From positions 1 through 64,000 of the forward strand of contig NZ_SDPQ02000001.1 of assembly GCF_004134905.2 (NCBI RefSeq): a stretch of DNA of 64,000 bases, read 5' to 3'. The notes under the pieces were generated by a model. That model saw nothing but the letters and a program-made list of their open reading frames with translations. It had not been told where the DNA came from and did no database searches. The number at the start of each line of letters is the position of its first letter. The stretch's first letter is position 1. The position numbers were made by a program, and so were the translations under genes. This stretch comes from Aeromicrobium ginsengisoli (GTDB taxonomy: Bacteria > Actinomycetota > Actinomycetes > Propionibacteriales > Nocardioidaceae). Positions 24,902 to 33,168 of the stretch are shown one piece after another.

Positions 24902-26532
24902 GCGAGCCCACCAGTCCCACGGACGCGGACCTCGTCGCGGGGGTGCTGGCTGCGGACCGCGACGCGTTCGCCGCGGTCTACGACCGCTACGGGACCAAGC
25001 TCTACGACTTCGCCTACTCGATGCTGCGGCACCGGGAGGACGCCGCCGACGCGGTGGCGGACTCGTTCGTCCTCGTGGCGGAGCGGCTCAGCCAGCTGCG
25101 GGACCCCGAACGGTTGCGGCCCTGGCTGTACGCCATCGTGCGCAGCGAGTGCCTGCGCAAGCTGCGAGCGCGCAAACGCGTCGCGTTCGGCGGCGAGGAG
25201 CAGCTGATTCAGATGGCTGACGACGCCTTGACTCCGGACCAGGAGGCGGAGCGCGCCGCGATGCAGAAGATCGTGTGGGACGCCTCTGCCGGCCTCGCCG
25301 ACCGCGATCGCGCCCTCCTCGACCTGCACCTGCGGCAGGGCCTCGAGGGCGCCGAGCTCGGCGAGGCGATGGGGGTGTCGGCCTCCAACGCGTACGTCAT
25401 GCTCAACCGCCTGCGGGCTCAGGTCGACCGGTCCCTCGGCGCGTTGCTGATCGCCCGGCTCGGTCGCGACGACTGCGACGACCTCGACGACCTGCTCGCC
25501 GACTGGGACGGCACGTTCTCTCCACTGATCCGCAAGCGCGTCTCGCGCCACGTCGACGACTGCGACGTGTGCTCCAAGCGGCGCAAGAAGATCCTGAGCC
25601 CGTGGATGCTGCTGGCGTCCGTGCCGATCTTCGCGGCGCCGCTGACGCTGCGTGACCGCGTCGTGAGCGACCCGCAGCTCGTCGCCTACACGACGCCGAC
25701 CGGCGAGCCCCTCACCGTGACCCCCGCGCTGGCGCCCCGCGGACGACCCAAGGCCGCGGTGACGGCCGTCGCCGCCGCTGTCGTCATCATCCTGGCCGGC
25801 ATCGCGGCACTGTTCTGGGCCGGCAACGACGACGACCCGTCGCCCAAGGGGGATGTCGTGACGAGCCAGCCGACGGTGCAGCCGTCGACCGAGCCGACGC
25901 TCGACGCCAAGCCGACCACGACGCCCACCCCCTCGCCGACCGCGACGACGCCGGCGCCGGGCAACCTCACGGTGTCGACCACGTCGATCGCCCTCGGTCG
26001 TAGTGGCAGCACCTCGACGATCACCCTCACCAACACCGGTGGGCTGCCGGTCGACTATCGCCTGTCGTCCGGCGCCGCGTGGCTGTCGGCGTCGCCGTCG
26101 ACCGGACGCGTCGCGGCCGGCACGTCGTCACGCGTCACCGTACGCGCCGATCGTGGCGATGTCGGCGAGGGCAGGTCGTCGGGCCGCCTCAGTGTCTCGT
26201 GGGCAGCAGGCAGTGCCGCGGTCAACGTGTCGGTCGTCGAGGAGCGCGACCCGGTCGTCGGCCGGCCCAGCCTCGGCTCCAGCTCGACCTGCACCAGCAA
26301 TCCCGTACGCGTCAGCGTCTCGGACGAGAGCGGTCTCTCGTCGGTCGTGCTGCGCTGGAGCGGCGCCGGCTCGGGCAGCACGTCGATGTCCCGCTCGGGC
26401 TCGGTCTGGACGGCTGACATGGGCCAGTTCGCCGCCGGCGGCTCGGTGACCCTGCGGGTCACGGCCACCGACAGGCGCGGCAACACGGCGTCGTCGTCGC
26501 GCACCGTCAACGTCGATCCCTGCCCGGGCTGA
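24898..26532 (+). CDS. ECF sigma factor fused to zinc-finger, membrane and BACON-like extracellular domains
   Basis: A 544-residue fusion. Residues 11-95 form sigma region 2 (DRYGTKLYDFAYSMLRHREDA) and 125-180 sigma region 4 (LADRDRALLDLHLRQGLEGA ... SNAYVMLNRLRAQ). A zinc anti-sigma-like motif H-x3-C-x2-C (HVDDCDVC, about 220-227) follows. One membrane helix (VTAVAAAVVIILAGIAALFW, about 283-302) leads to a Thr/Pro-rich wall-spanning linker. A BACON/Ig-like domain (about 360-450, with AWLSASPSTGRVAAG) and a last beta domain with two Cys complete it. Sensor, inhibitor and sigma are therefore in one chain, so activation probably needs release from the membrane. It precedes a sortase and wall protein, and all three share one promoter motif. 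Confidence 0.9.
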   Translation: MSEPTSPTDADLVAGVLAADRDAFAAVYDRYGTKLYDFAYSMLRHREDAADAVADSFVLVAERLSQLRDPERLRPWLYAIVRSECLRKLRARKRVAFGGEEQLIQMADDALTPDQEAERAAMQKIVWDASAGLADRDRALLDLHLRQGLEGAELGEAMGVSASNAYVMLNRLRAQVDRSLGALLIARLGRDDCDDLDDLLADWDGTFSPLIRKRVSRHVDDCDVCSKRRKKILSPWMLLASVPIFAAPLTLRDRVVSDPQLVAYTTPTGEPLTVTPALAPRGRPKAAVTAVAAAVVIILAGIAALFWAGNDDDPSPKGDVVTSQPTVQPSTEPTLDAKPTTTPTPSPTATTPAPGNLTVSTTSIALGRSGSTSTITLTNTGGLPVDYRLSSGAAWLSASPSTGRVAAGTSSRVTVRADRGDVGEGRSSGRLSVSWAAGSAAVNVSVVEERDPVVGRPSLGSSSTCTSNPVRVSVSDESGLSSVVLRWSGAGSGSTSMSRSGSVWTADMGQFAAGGSVTLRVTATDRRGNTASSSRTVNVDPCPG

Positions 26533-26547
26533 GGATCCAGCGGGGAA

Positions 26548-26582
26548 AAGTTGTAAGAAGCAGGGGCGTCAGGTGCTCCCAC
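26548..26582 (+). promoter_or_regulatory. ECF-type promoter P2, upstream of sortase
   Basis: AAGTTGTAAG (26548-26557) and CTCCCAC (26576-26582), 18 bases apart, match the pair before the sigma gene. The sortase ATG is 35 bases beyond. Confidence 0.75.
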
Positions 26583-26616
26583 TCGTGTAGGCACACGAGA
26601 CCCGGAGGCACCTGGC

Positions 26617-27222
26617 ATGAACCGCATCGTCCGCACCACTCTCGTCACCGCGGTGTCCGTCGCCGCGCTCGGAGGGCTCGTCGGCTCGGGCCGCACCGCG
26701 CCCGAGGTCCGCACGCCTGAGCCGGCACCCGTCCAGGCCGCGCCGCCGCCTCCACCGGTGTCCGTACGCCATGAGGCCCGTCCCGTCGGCCGGCCGACCC
26801 ATCTGTCGATCCCGGCGATCACGGTCAGCGAGCGCCTCCATGGCGTCGGTCTCAAGGCGAACGGCGCCATGCAGACCCCCGACTTCGGCGACGCCGGCTG
26901 GTACGACCTGGGGCCGCGCCCCGGCGCCCCGGGCCCGGCTGTGCTCGTCGCCCACGTCCACGGCCCCGCGGGCGACGACGTGTTCGCCCGGCTGCACGAG
27001 CTGGCGCCGGGGGACCGCGTGACGGTCGAGCGTACGGACGGCCGGTCGACGTTCGTCGTCGAGTCCGTGGAGCGGGCCGGCAAGGACCGGCTGCCGTACG
27101 ACCGGATCTGGAACGAGACCGACCGCTCCGTGCTGCGCCTCATCACGTGCGGCGGCACGCCGGACCCGGTGACCCGTATGTATCCCGACAACACGATCGT
27201 CTTCGCCCGCTTGGCGCCCTGA
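26617..27222 (+). CDS. class F sortase
   Basis: A 201-residue transpeptidase that would attach secreted proteins to cell wall peptidoglycan. An N-terminal membrane anchor or signal (about 7-25) and a Pro-rich linker are followed by the sortase barrel. The catalytic His is in VAHVHG (His113), the Cys in LITCGG (Cys178) and the Arg in VTRMYPDNTIVF (Arg187). The TCGG ... R-x2-Y-x-DN pattern is that of class F. A CGGAGG ribosome site precedes the ATG. The nearest candidate substrates are the Pro-rich protein next door and the LPDTG protein at 36892. Confidence 0.93.
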   Translation: MNRIVRTTLVTAVSVAALGGLVGSGRTAPEVRTPEPAPVQAAPPPPPVSVRHEARPVGRPTHLSIPAITVSERLHGVGLKANGAMQTPDFGDAGWYDLGPRPGAPGPAVLVAHVHGPAGDDVFARLHELAPGDRVTVERTDGRSTFVVESVERAGKDRLPYDRIWNETDRSVLRLITCGGTPDPVTRMYPDNTIVFARLAP

Positions 27223-27270
27223 CCTGCGATTTCACACCTCAGCAACAGCTGTCCGGAAAAACGTCCAGAA

Positions 27271-27305
27271 AAGTTGCAAGGACATCGGGGGTCTCGTGCT
27301 CCTAC
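27271..27305 (+). promoter_or_regulatory. ECF-type promoter P3, upstream of Pro-rich wall protein
   Basis: AAGTTGCAAG (27271-27280) and CTCCTAC (27299-27305), 18 bases apart, form the third copy of the shared motif. It has one base changed in the first block. Confidence 0.75.
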
Positions 27306-27373
27306 ATCCGAGCAAGCAACAACCACAGCCACCACCACACCAGAAGCACCACCGACCAAGAGGAGAACATGAC

Positions 27374-27961
27374 ATGAACGCCACCATCCGCAACCTGATC
27401 GTCGCCGTCCCGCTGGCCACCGCCGCGCTCACGATGGTTCCGGCCGCCGCCATGGCGACCGAGCCCGGCCCGGTCATCATCGTCCCGCCGCACACCGACC
27501 CGCAGCCCGATCTCGACATCAAGGCCCCGGCTCCGAAGCCGGAGGTTCCCGAGGACAAGGCTCCGGCTCCCAAGCCGGCCGACCCGAAGGGTCCCGGCAA
27601 CCTGAGCGATGCCCCCAAGCCCGAGGGTCCTGACGACAAGGTCGGCCCCGCGCCGAAGCCCAACGACCCCAAGGGTCCCGGTGACCTCACCAACCCGGAG
27701 CCCTGCCCGACGCACGGCGTCGACTGCACGCCCGACAGCGACGAGCCGAACGATGGCGACGACGGCGAGTCGAAGAACTCGGTCGACGATGTCGTCGACA
27801 CCCGGGACACGGTCGAGCTGCCGAACCGCATCGATGCCGGCCTCGCCTCCGAGCAGCAGGACGCGGGCCTCGACCTGGCCTGGCTGTTCGCCGGTGGCCT
27901 CGCCGTGACCGCTTCAGGTGCCGCGTTCGCGGTGCGCCGGCGCACGCGCGGCAACGCCTGA
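27374..27961 (+). CDS. secreted Pro-rich protein with C-terminal membrane anchor, presumed sortase-linked wall protein
   Basis: A 195-residue protein. The signal peptide ends at about AAAMA (near residue 28). The body is rich in Pro, Lys and Asp, with repeats of the type APKPxxPKGPG (three rough copies between about 55 and 105) and one Cys pair (CPTHGVDC). The C-terminus has a hydrophobic helix (LAWLFAGGLAVTASGAAFAV) and a basic tail (RRRTRGNA), as in sortase substrates. No clean LPXTG is present; ELPNRIDAG lies 15 residues before the helix. AAGAGGAG precedes the ATG. It is the third gene with the shared promoter motif and likely spans or coats the wall. Confidence 0.75.
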   Translation: MNATIRNLIVAVPLATAALTMVPAAAMATEPGPVIIVPPHTDPQPDLDIKAPAPKPEVPEDKAPAPKPADPKGPGNLSDAPKPEGPDDKVGPAPKPNDPKGPGDLTNPEPCPTHGVDCTPDSDEPNDGDDGESKNSVDDVVDTRDTVELPNRIDAGLASEQQDAGLDLAWLFAGGLAVTASGAAFAVRRRTRGNA

Positions 27962-27973
27962 GCCACCCAGACC

Positions 27974-28010
27974 GAAGGGCCTCGCACCGTCCAGGGGTGC
28001 GGGGCCCTTC
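27974..28010 (+). terminator. terminator after the sigma-sortase-wall protein locus
   Basis: The arms GAAGGGCC-T-CGCACC and GGGTGCG-G-GGCCCTTC form a long stem with a short loop (GTCCAG region), 12 bases after the stop codon. Confidence 0.8.
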
Positions 28011-28062
28011 GCTGTGCAACGACCCCTGTGAAAAGCGTGACACTCCCTATGTGACATCGTCG

Positions 28063-28083
28063 TTGACACATACCCTCGGTATG
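28063..28083 (+). promoter_or_regulatory. palindrome over a -35-like element upstream of the diiron oxygenase
   Basis: TTGACA (28063-28068) abuts the inverted repeat CATACC-CTC-GGTATG (28069-28083). Placement 40 bases before the ATG suggests a repressor operator over the promoter. Confidence 0.5.
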
Positions 28084-28123
28084 GCGCATGCTGACGGAAG
28101 AACCGACTGACGAGGAGCCCCAG

Positions 28124-29143
28124 ATGTCCCAGACGCTCGACCACGTGGAAGACCTGCCCGACATCCCGGTGGACGTGACGCCCGAGCAGTACGCCGACAT
28201 CCTCGAAGGGCTGTCGCAGGCGTCGGTCGACCGCCACTTCGACGCGTTCATCGACGTGCCGTGGAGCGATCCGGACTTCCAGGTCCACCACGACGACCCG
28301 CGCTGGGTGCTGCCGGCCGACGTCGACCCGCTCGGCGCCCACCCGTGGTACCAGTCGCAGTCACTGGCCCGGCAGATCGAGATCGGGCAGTGGCGCCAGG
28401 CCAACATCCTCAAGGTTGGCCTGCAGTTCGAGAACATCCTGATCCGCGGCATCATGCAGTACGTCTTCACGCTGCCCAACGGCTCGCCGGAGTACCGCTA
28501 CCTCACGCACGAGGCGACCGAGGAGTGCCACCACACGCAGATGTTCCAGCAGACCGTCAACCGCATCGGGGTCGACGTCGCCGGCATGCCGTGGCTCATG
28601 CGCAAGGTCGCCGGAATCCTGCCGTTGGCCGGTTCGGCGGTGCCGTTCGCGTTCTTCATCGGGGTGCTGGCGGGTGAGGAGCCGATCGATCACACGCAGA
28701 AGGGGATCCTGCGCAGCGGCAAGGACCTGCCGCCCGTCCTCTCGCGCATCATGGAGATCCACGTCGCCGAGGAGGCGCGGCACATCTCGTTCGCGCACCA
28801 CTACATCCGGCGCAACGCCTCGCGGCTCGGCCGCGTCGAGAAGTTCGTCATCTCGCTGCTGTTCCCGGTCATCATGCGCGTGCTGTGCGACGTGATCATG
28901 GTGCCGTCCAAGGCGTTCCGCAAGGAGTTCGGCATCCCGCGCAAGGTCATGAAGGACCTCTACTGGAGGGCGCCGGAGTCCCGCGAGCGCCTGCAGGAGC
29001 TGTTCGGAGACGTGCGCATGCTGGCCGACCAGTCGGAGCTGCGCAAGAACCGGATGGCCCGCTGGATGTGGAAGCTGTGCCGCATCGACGGTCGCCCGTC
29101 GCGCTACCGCAGCGAGCCGCCCGTCGCGTTCTCCCAGGGTTGA
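28124..29143 (+). CDS. AurF-like diiron N-oxygenase family protein
   Basis: A 339-residue protein of the AurF/p-aminobenzoate N-oxygenase-like diiron family. Metal-ligand motifs are seen as FENILIRG, EATEECHHTQMF (E-x2-H type) and EIHVAEEARHISFAHH. There is no signal peptide. ATG 28124 is chosen over the upstream ATG because CGAGGAG lies about 8 bases before it. The downstream gene is a ferredoxin-ferredoxin reductase fusion, a natural electron source. The same pair occurs in Mycobacterium (Rv0885-Rv0886). Substrate unknown; possibly an amine or lipid oxidation. Confidence 0.88.
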   Translation: MSQTLDHVEDLPDIPVDVTPEQYADILEGLSQASVDRHFDAFIDVPWSDPDFQVHHDDPRWVLPADVDPLGAHPWYQSQSLARQIEIGQWRQANILKVGLQFENILIRGIMQYVFTLPNGSPEYRYLTHEATEECHHTQMFQQTVNRIGVDVAGMPWLMRKVAGILPLAGSAVPFAFFIGVLAGEEPIDHTQKGILRSGKDLPPVLSRIMEIHVAEEARHISFAHHYIRRNASRLGRVEKFVISLLFPVIMRVLCDVIMVPSKAFRKEFGIPRKVMKDLYWRAPESRERLQELFGDVRMLADQSELRKNRMARWMWKLCRIDGRPSRYRSEPPVAFSQG

Positions 29144-29177
29144 GAGTGACTGAGCGCCAGCGAAGGAGCCATGCGTC

Positions 29178-30896
29178 GTGAGCCATGTCGTCACCCAGGC
29201 GTGCTGCGGCGACGCGTCGTGCGTCTTCGCCTGCCCGGTCAACGCGATCCACCCGACGCCCGACGAGGCCGACTTCGGCCTGGCCGAGATGCTCTACGTC
29301 GATCCCGTCTCGTGCGTCGACTGCGGCGCGTGCGTGAGCGCGTGCCCGGTCGGCGCGATCGTCCCTGACACCAAGCTGCAGGAGGCCCAGCTGCCGTTCG
29401 TCGAGGTCAACGCCTTGTTCCACGGAGCTGGCCGGGAGCACCCGGCGCAGGCGCCGGTGACACCGATCCTCGCGAAGGATCCCAGCCGAGGCGGCCTCCG
29501 TGTGGCGATCGTCGGCTCGGGACCGGCGGCGCTCTACGCGGCCGACGAGCTGTTGAAGCGGCCGGGGGTCGACGTCACCGTGGTCGACCGGCTCCCCACA
29601 CCGTACGGGCTGGTCCGCGCCGGAGTCGCGCCGGATCACCAGCACACCAAGGCGATCGACGAGCTGTTCCGGCAGGTCGAGGACCAGCCGGGGTTCGCGT
29701 ACGCGCTCAACGTCGAGGTCGGGGCGGACGTGACGCATGACGAGCTGCTCGAGCACCATCACGCGGTGGTCTATGCCACGGGAGCGTCGCAGGACCGGGT
29801 GCTCGGCCTGTCGGGGGAGCAGCTGCCCGGCAGCGCAACGGCGACCGACTTCGTGGCTTGGTACAACGGGCACCCCGATCACGCCGGCGACGACGTCGAC
29901 CTGAGCAGCGAGCGCGCCGTCATCGTCGGCAACGGCAATGTCGCACTCGACGTCGCTCGCATCCTGGCGACGCACCCCACTCGGCTGGTGTCGACCGACA
30001 TCGCGGACCACGCGCTCGCGGCGTTGCGAGAGAGCGCCGTGCGAGAGGTCGTGCTGCTCGGCAGGCGCGGCGCCGCGGAGGCCGCGTTCACGCTCCCGGA
30101 GCTCATCGGGCTGCTGGGCCGCGACGACATCGACATCGCCGTCGAGGGCGCCGACCTGACGCGGCCGGTCGAGGACGTCATGATCGGCCAGAAGCTGTCG
30201 GCCCTCCGCGCGGCTGTCGCCCGGCCGGCGCGCGAAGGCAACCGGCGCATCGTGTTCCGCTTCGCGACGTCTCCGGTCGAGCTCCTCGGCGACGACCGCG
30301 TCACCGGCGTGCGGGTCTGCCGCAACGAGCTGGTGACCGACGACGGGATCGTGCGCCCGGTGCCGACCGATGACGTCATGACGATCGAGACCGGCCTCGT
30401 GCTGCGGTCGATCGGCTATCGCGGTGTGCCCGTCGCCGGAGTCCCGTTCGACGAGGAGACCGGCACGATTCCCCACGCCGGGGGACGTGTCAACGGGTCC
30501 GCAGGGACGTACGTCGTCGGGTGGATCAAGCGGGGACCGACGGGATTCATCGGCACCAACAAGACGTGCGCGCAGGAGACCGTCGAGCACCTGATCGCCG
30601 ACTTCAATGCGGGGCTGCTCGCCGATCCGTCGCGCGACGGGTTCGCCGCGTTCGTACGCTCGCGCGTGCCGGATCACGTCGACGTCAGGGGGTGGCGCGC
30701 GATCGATCGTGCGGAGCGGCTCGACGGTGCGCGGCAAGGCCGTCCACGGCGCAAGCTGACCCGCGTCGGCGACCTGCTCGGGGCCGCTGCGAGCGGGCCT
30801 GAGGAGCGGCGGCGGTGGCGGGATCTGGCCCGGCGTCGCGGCGTACGTCCGGCAGTTGTCCACCGCGTGGAGGCGAGCTCGTCCCGAGTAGACTGA
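29178..30896 (+). CDS. fprB: ferredoxin / ferredoxin-NADP reductase fusion (FprB type)
   Basis: A 572-residue protein. The N-terminal ferredoxin domain (1-75) has two cluster motifs, the second canonical ([12 protein letters not shown]). The flavin reductase domain has FAD motif [17 protein letters not shown] and NADPH motif [15 protein letters not shown], with the family sequences [19 protein letters not shown] and [18 protein letters not shown] 29178 is about 10 bases after AAGGAG. It would pass electrons from NADPH through its own Fe-S domain, most likely to the diiron oxygenase 34 bases upstream. The last 70 residues are a basic extension. Confidence 0.93.
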   Translation: MSHVVTQACCGDASCVFACPVNAIHPTPDEADFGLAEMLYVDPVSCVDCGACVSACPVGAIVPDTKLQEAQLPFVEVNALFHGAGREHPAQAPVTPILAKDPSRGGLRVAIVGSGPAALYAADELLKRPGVDVTVVDRLPTPYGLVRAGVAPDHQHTKAIDELFRQVEDQPGFAYALNVEVGADVTHDELLEHHHAVVYATGASQDRVLGLSGEQLPGSATATDFVAWYNGHPDHAGDDVDLSSERAVIVGNGNVALDVARILATHPTRLVSTDIADHALAALRESAVREVVLLGRRGAAEAAFTLPELIGLLGRDDIDIAVEGADLTRPVEDVMIGQKLSALRAAVARPAREGNRRIVFRFATSPVELLGDDRVTGVRVCRNELVTDDGIVRPVPTDDVMTIETGLVLRSIGYRGVPVAGVPFDEETGTIPHAGGRVNGSAGTYVVGWIKRGPTGFIGTNKTCAQETVEHLIADFNAGLLADPSRDGFAAFVRSRVPDHVDVRGWRAIDRAERLDGARQGRPRRKLTRVGDLLGAAASGPEERRRWRDLARRRGVRPAVVHRVEASSSRVD

Positions 30897-30930
30897 GGAC
30901 GATCATCCAGGCACATCAAAGGACACAGCA

Positions 30931-31821
30931 GTGAGCAACGAGGCAACCGGTACGTCGCGGGTCAAGCGCGGCATGGCAGAGATGCTCAAGGGCGGCGTGA
31001 TCATGGACGTCGTCAACGCCGAGCAGGCCAAGATCGCGGAGGATGCCGGCGCGGTCGCCGTGATGGCGCTGGAGCGCGTACCCGCCGACATCCGTTCGCA
31101 GGGCGGCGTTGCCCGGATGTCCGATCCCGACCTGATCGACGGCATCATCGAGGCCGTCTCGATCCCGGTCATGGCCAAGGCCCGCATCGGTCACTTCGTC
31201 GAGGCGCAGGTGCTGCAGTCTCTCGGCGTCGACTACATCGACGAGTCCGAGGTGCTGACCCCGGCCGACTACGCCAACCACATCGACAAGTGGCAGTTCA
31301 CGGTGCCGTTCGTCTGCGGTGCGACCAACCTCGGCGAGGCGCTTCGCCGGCTGACCGAGGGCGCGGCGATGATCCGCTCCAAGGGCGAGGCCGGCACCGG
31401 TGACGTGTCCAACGCGACGACGCACATGCGCCAGATCCGTGCGCAGATCCGCCGCCTCGGCTCGTTGTCCGAGGACGAGCTGTTCGTCGCGGCCAAGGAG
31501 CTGCAGGCCCCCTACGAGCTCGTCAAGGAGGTCGCCGAGAACGGCAAGCTCCCTGTGGTGCTCTTCACCGCCGGCGGCATCGCGACCCCGGCCGACGCCG
31601 CGATGATGATGCAGCTCGGCGCCGAGGGCGTGTTCGTCGGCTCGGGCATCTTCAAGTCCGGCAACCCGGCTCAGCGCGCCGAGGCCATCGTCAAGGCCAC
31701 CACGTTCTTCGACGACCCTGACGTGATCGCCAAGGTCTCGCGCGGTCTGGGTGAGGCCATGGTCGGCATCAACGTCGACGACATCCCCGAGCCCCACCGG
31801 CTGGCTGAGCGCGGTTGGTGA
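30931..31821 (+). CDS. pdxS: pyridoxal 5'-phosphate synthase subunit PdxS
   Basis: A 296-residue TIM-barrel synthase that makes PLP from ribose 5-phosphate, glyceraldehyde 3-phosphate and ammonia. The active lysine lies in [14 protein letters not shown], and [19 protein letters not shown] and the C-terminal [13 protein letters not shown] phosphate site are conserved. GTG start after AAAGGACA. Its partner PdxT (ammonia supply) is not adjacent as usual: it lies 7.3 kb downstream, beyond the SipW-type cluster. Confidence 0.97.
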   Translation: MSNEATGTSRVKRGMAEMLKGGVIMDVVNAEQAKIAEDAGAVAVMALERVPADIRSQGGVARMSDPDLIDGIIEAVSIPVMAKARIGHFVEAQVLQSLGVDYIDESEVLTPADYANHIDKWQFTVPFVCGATNLGEALRRLTEGAAMIRSKGEAGTGDVSNATTHMRQIRAQIRRLGSLSEDELFVAAKELQAPYELVKEVAENGKLPVVLFTAGGIATPADAAMMMQLGAEGVFVGSGIFKSGNPAQRAEAIVKATTFFDDPDVIAKVSRGLGEAMVGINVDDIPEPHRLAERGW

Positions 31822-31847
31822 AACGCAACCACTAGGCGTCACCTCTT

Positions 31848-31883
31848 GAGACGGCCGGGACTCTTTCGGGTCCCGGCCGTCTC
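31848..31883 (+). terminator. strong terminator after pdxS
   Basis: The 14-bp perfect arms GAGACGGCCGGGAC / GTCCCGGCCGTCTC with an 8-base loop start 26 bases after the pdxS stop. It isolates the downstream secretion cluster from pdxS. Confidence 0.9.
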
Positions 31884-31904
31884 TGTCTGCTCCTGACCTC
31901 TGGG

Positions 31905-31935
31905 TAGTCAGTTCGAGTCATCTTTTCCCGATTGC
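31905..31935 (+). promoter_or_regulatory. shared 31-nt block, copy A, upstream of module A
   Basis: A block running TAGTC-N5-GAGTCATCTT-N-TCCC-N-ATTGC, 92 bases before the first alternate-signal gene. An almost identical block (26 of 31 bases, same spacing) lies upstream of module B. It is a candidate promoter or activator site for both. Confidence 0.65.
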
Positions 31936-32026
31936 CTGCCAGGCGGTGCCCTGAGGGTGCACGCTCGACGTGGGAGATCGACTGCGCGACCCCTCTGGTG
32001 CGCAGCGATGAAAGAGGGAGTAACTC

Positions 32027-32560
32027 ATGAAGAGGTCTACTAAGGGCGCCCTGGCGGCGTCCGCCGCCGGCATTCTGCTGCTTGGCGGAGCCGGTTCGCT
32101 CGCGTTCTGGAACGCCGACGTCAGCGTGCCGGGTGGCGCGATCGCGGCCGGTGAGCTCAAGCTGTCGACGCCGGACTGCGGCGCAGGCTGGCTGCTGGAC
32201 GACGGCGAGTCAGCGCCGAACGATCCGTACGAGCCGGGCGACAAGGTCGTCCCGGGCGATGTCATCACCAAGGTCTGCACGTTCGACATCACGGCGACGG
32301 GTGATCACCTTCGCGCGACGCTCGATGTCACCGGTGGGGGATTCGCCGCCACCAACGCGCTGACGGACGATCTCGACATCGTCGCGACGTACCAGATCGA
32401 TGGCGTCGACATCCCGGCCGAGATCACCGAGGCCAACGGCGGCGACACCGTCACCGCGACGATCGCCGTCACGTTCGACTCGGGCTCGCTCAACGCGACG
32501 CAGACCTTGTCGGCGACGCTCAACGCGGTCACGATCGCGGCGCAGCAGGTCCACAGCTGA
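32027..32560 (+). CDS. exported protein with alternate (SipW-type) signal peptide, module A
   Basis: A 177-residue secreted protein of the alternate signal-mediated exported family known from Rhodococcus (RER_14450 type). The N-terminus KRSTKGALAASAAGILLLGG, then SLAFWNA, is the characteristic signal, with cleavage expected before the FWN region. The mature part is acidic, beta-rich and has two Cys (PDCGAGW, KVCTFDI) likely joined in a disulfide. The ribosome site AGAGGGAG is strong. The next gene is a SipW-like peptidase. Likely role: a structural surface or matrix component, as for TasA/camelysin. Role inferred. Confidence 0.88.
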   Translation: MKRSTKGALAASAAGILLLGGAGSLAFWNADVSVPGGAIAAGELKLSTPDCGAGWLLDDGESAPNDPYEPGDKVVPGDVITKVCTFDITATGDHLRATLDVTGGGFAATNALTDDLDIVATYQIDGVDIPAEITEANGGDTVTATIAVTFDSGSLNATQTLSATLNAVTIAAQQVHS

Positions 32561-32566
32561 TCTGAT

Positions 32567-32593
32567 CCGGTCCGCCTCCAGGGGGCGGGCCGG
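32567..32593 (+). other. intercistronic hairpin after first exported gene of module A
   Basis: CCGG-T-CCGCC and GGCGG-G-CCGG form a short strong stem between the exported protein and the peptidase gene. There is no T tract. It probably lowers expression of the enzyme relative to its substrate. Confidence 0.55.
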
Positions 32594-32607
32594 CTCGGGG
32601 ACCCACG

Positions 32608-33168
32608 ATGTCGACACATCGCAACGAACGACCTGTGCGGGGATGGCTGATCCAGGCCATCTCCTGGTTCGTCATGTCCGCATTCCTGCTGGTGCTCGTC
32701 GTCTCGGTGCTGGTGCCGCGGTTGGCGGGCGCCACGCCCTACACGATCCTCACGAGCTCGATGCGGCCCGGCATGCCGCCCGGGACGTTGGTCGTGGTCA
32801 AGCCGGTCGACGCGTCGGACATCGCGATCGGCACCGTCATCACGTACCAGCTGGAGTCCGGCGAGCGGGACGCCGTCACCCACCGCGTCGTCGGCATCGG
32901 CTTCGACGGGCACGGCGAGCGCATCTTCCGCACGCAGGGCGACGCGAACGGCGCGCCCGATCCGGCGCCCGTCAGGCCGGTGCAGGTCAAGGGCGAGCGG
33001 TGGTACGCCATCCCGTACCTCGGCCGCGTGACGAACGTGTTGACGAATGCGCAGCGGCAGACCGCCGTGGTGATCGTCGCCGTCGGTCTGCTCGGCTACG
33101 CCGCCGCGATGTTCACGGCTGCAGCGCGGTCTCGAGGCCGCAAGGAGGGCACGCATGTCCAGTCATAG
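32608..33168 (+). CDS. SipW-like signal peptidase I (S26B, Ser-His-Asp type), module A
   Basis: A 186-residue membrane protease with an N-terminal helix (about 14-37) and a C-terminal helix (about 152-172). The catalytic Ser51 is in TSSMRPGMPPGTLVVV, His92 in AVTHRVVG (His replaces the Lys of ordinary bacterial signal peptidase) and Asp112 in TQGDANGAPDP. This is the archaeal/ER-like class used for alternate signals. Its last 14 bases overlap the next exported-protein gene, so enzyme and substrate are co-translated. Confidence 0.9.
   Translation: MSTHRNERPVRGWLIQAISWFVMSAFLLVLVVSVLVPRLAGATPYTILTSSMRPGMPPGTLVVVKPVDASDIAIGTVITYQLESGERDAVTHRVVGIGFDGHGERIFRTQGDANGAPDPAPVRPVQVKGERWYAIPYLGRVTNVLTNAQRQTAVVIVAVGLLGYAAAMFTAAARSRGRKEGTHVQS

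Noticed and set aside
27374-27961. LPNRI as a classical LPXTG motif
   Set aside because: Lacks the Thr-Gly and lies 15 residues from the helix; left as an open question instead of a firm call.
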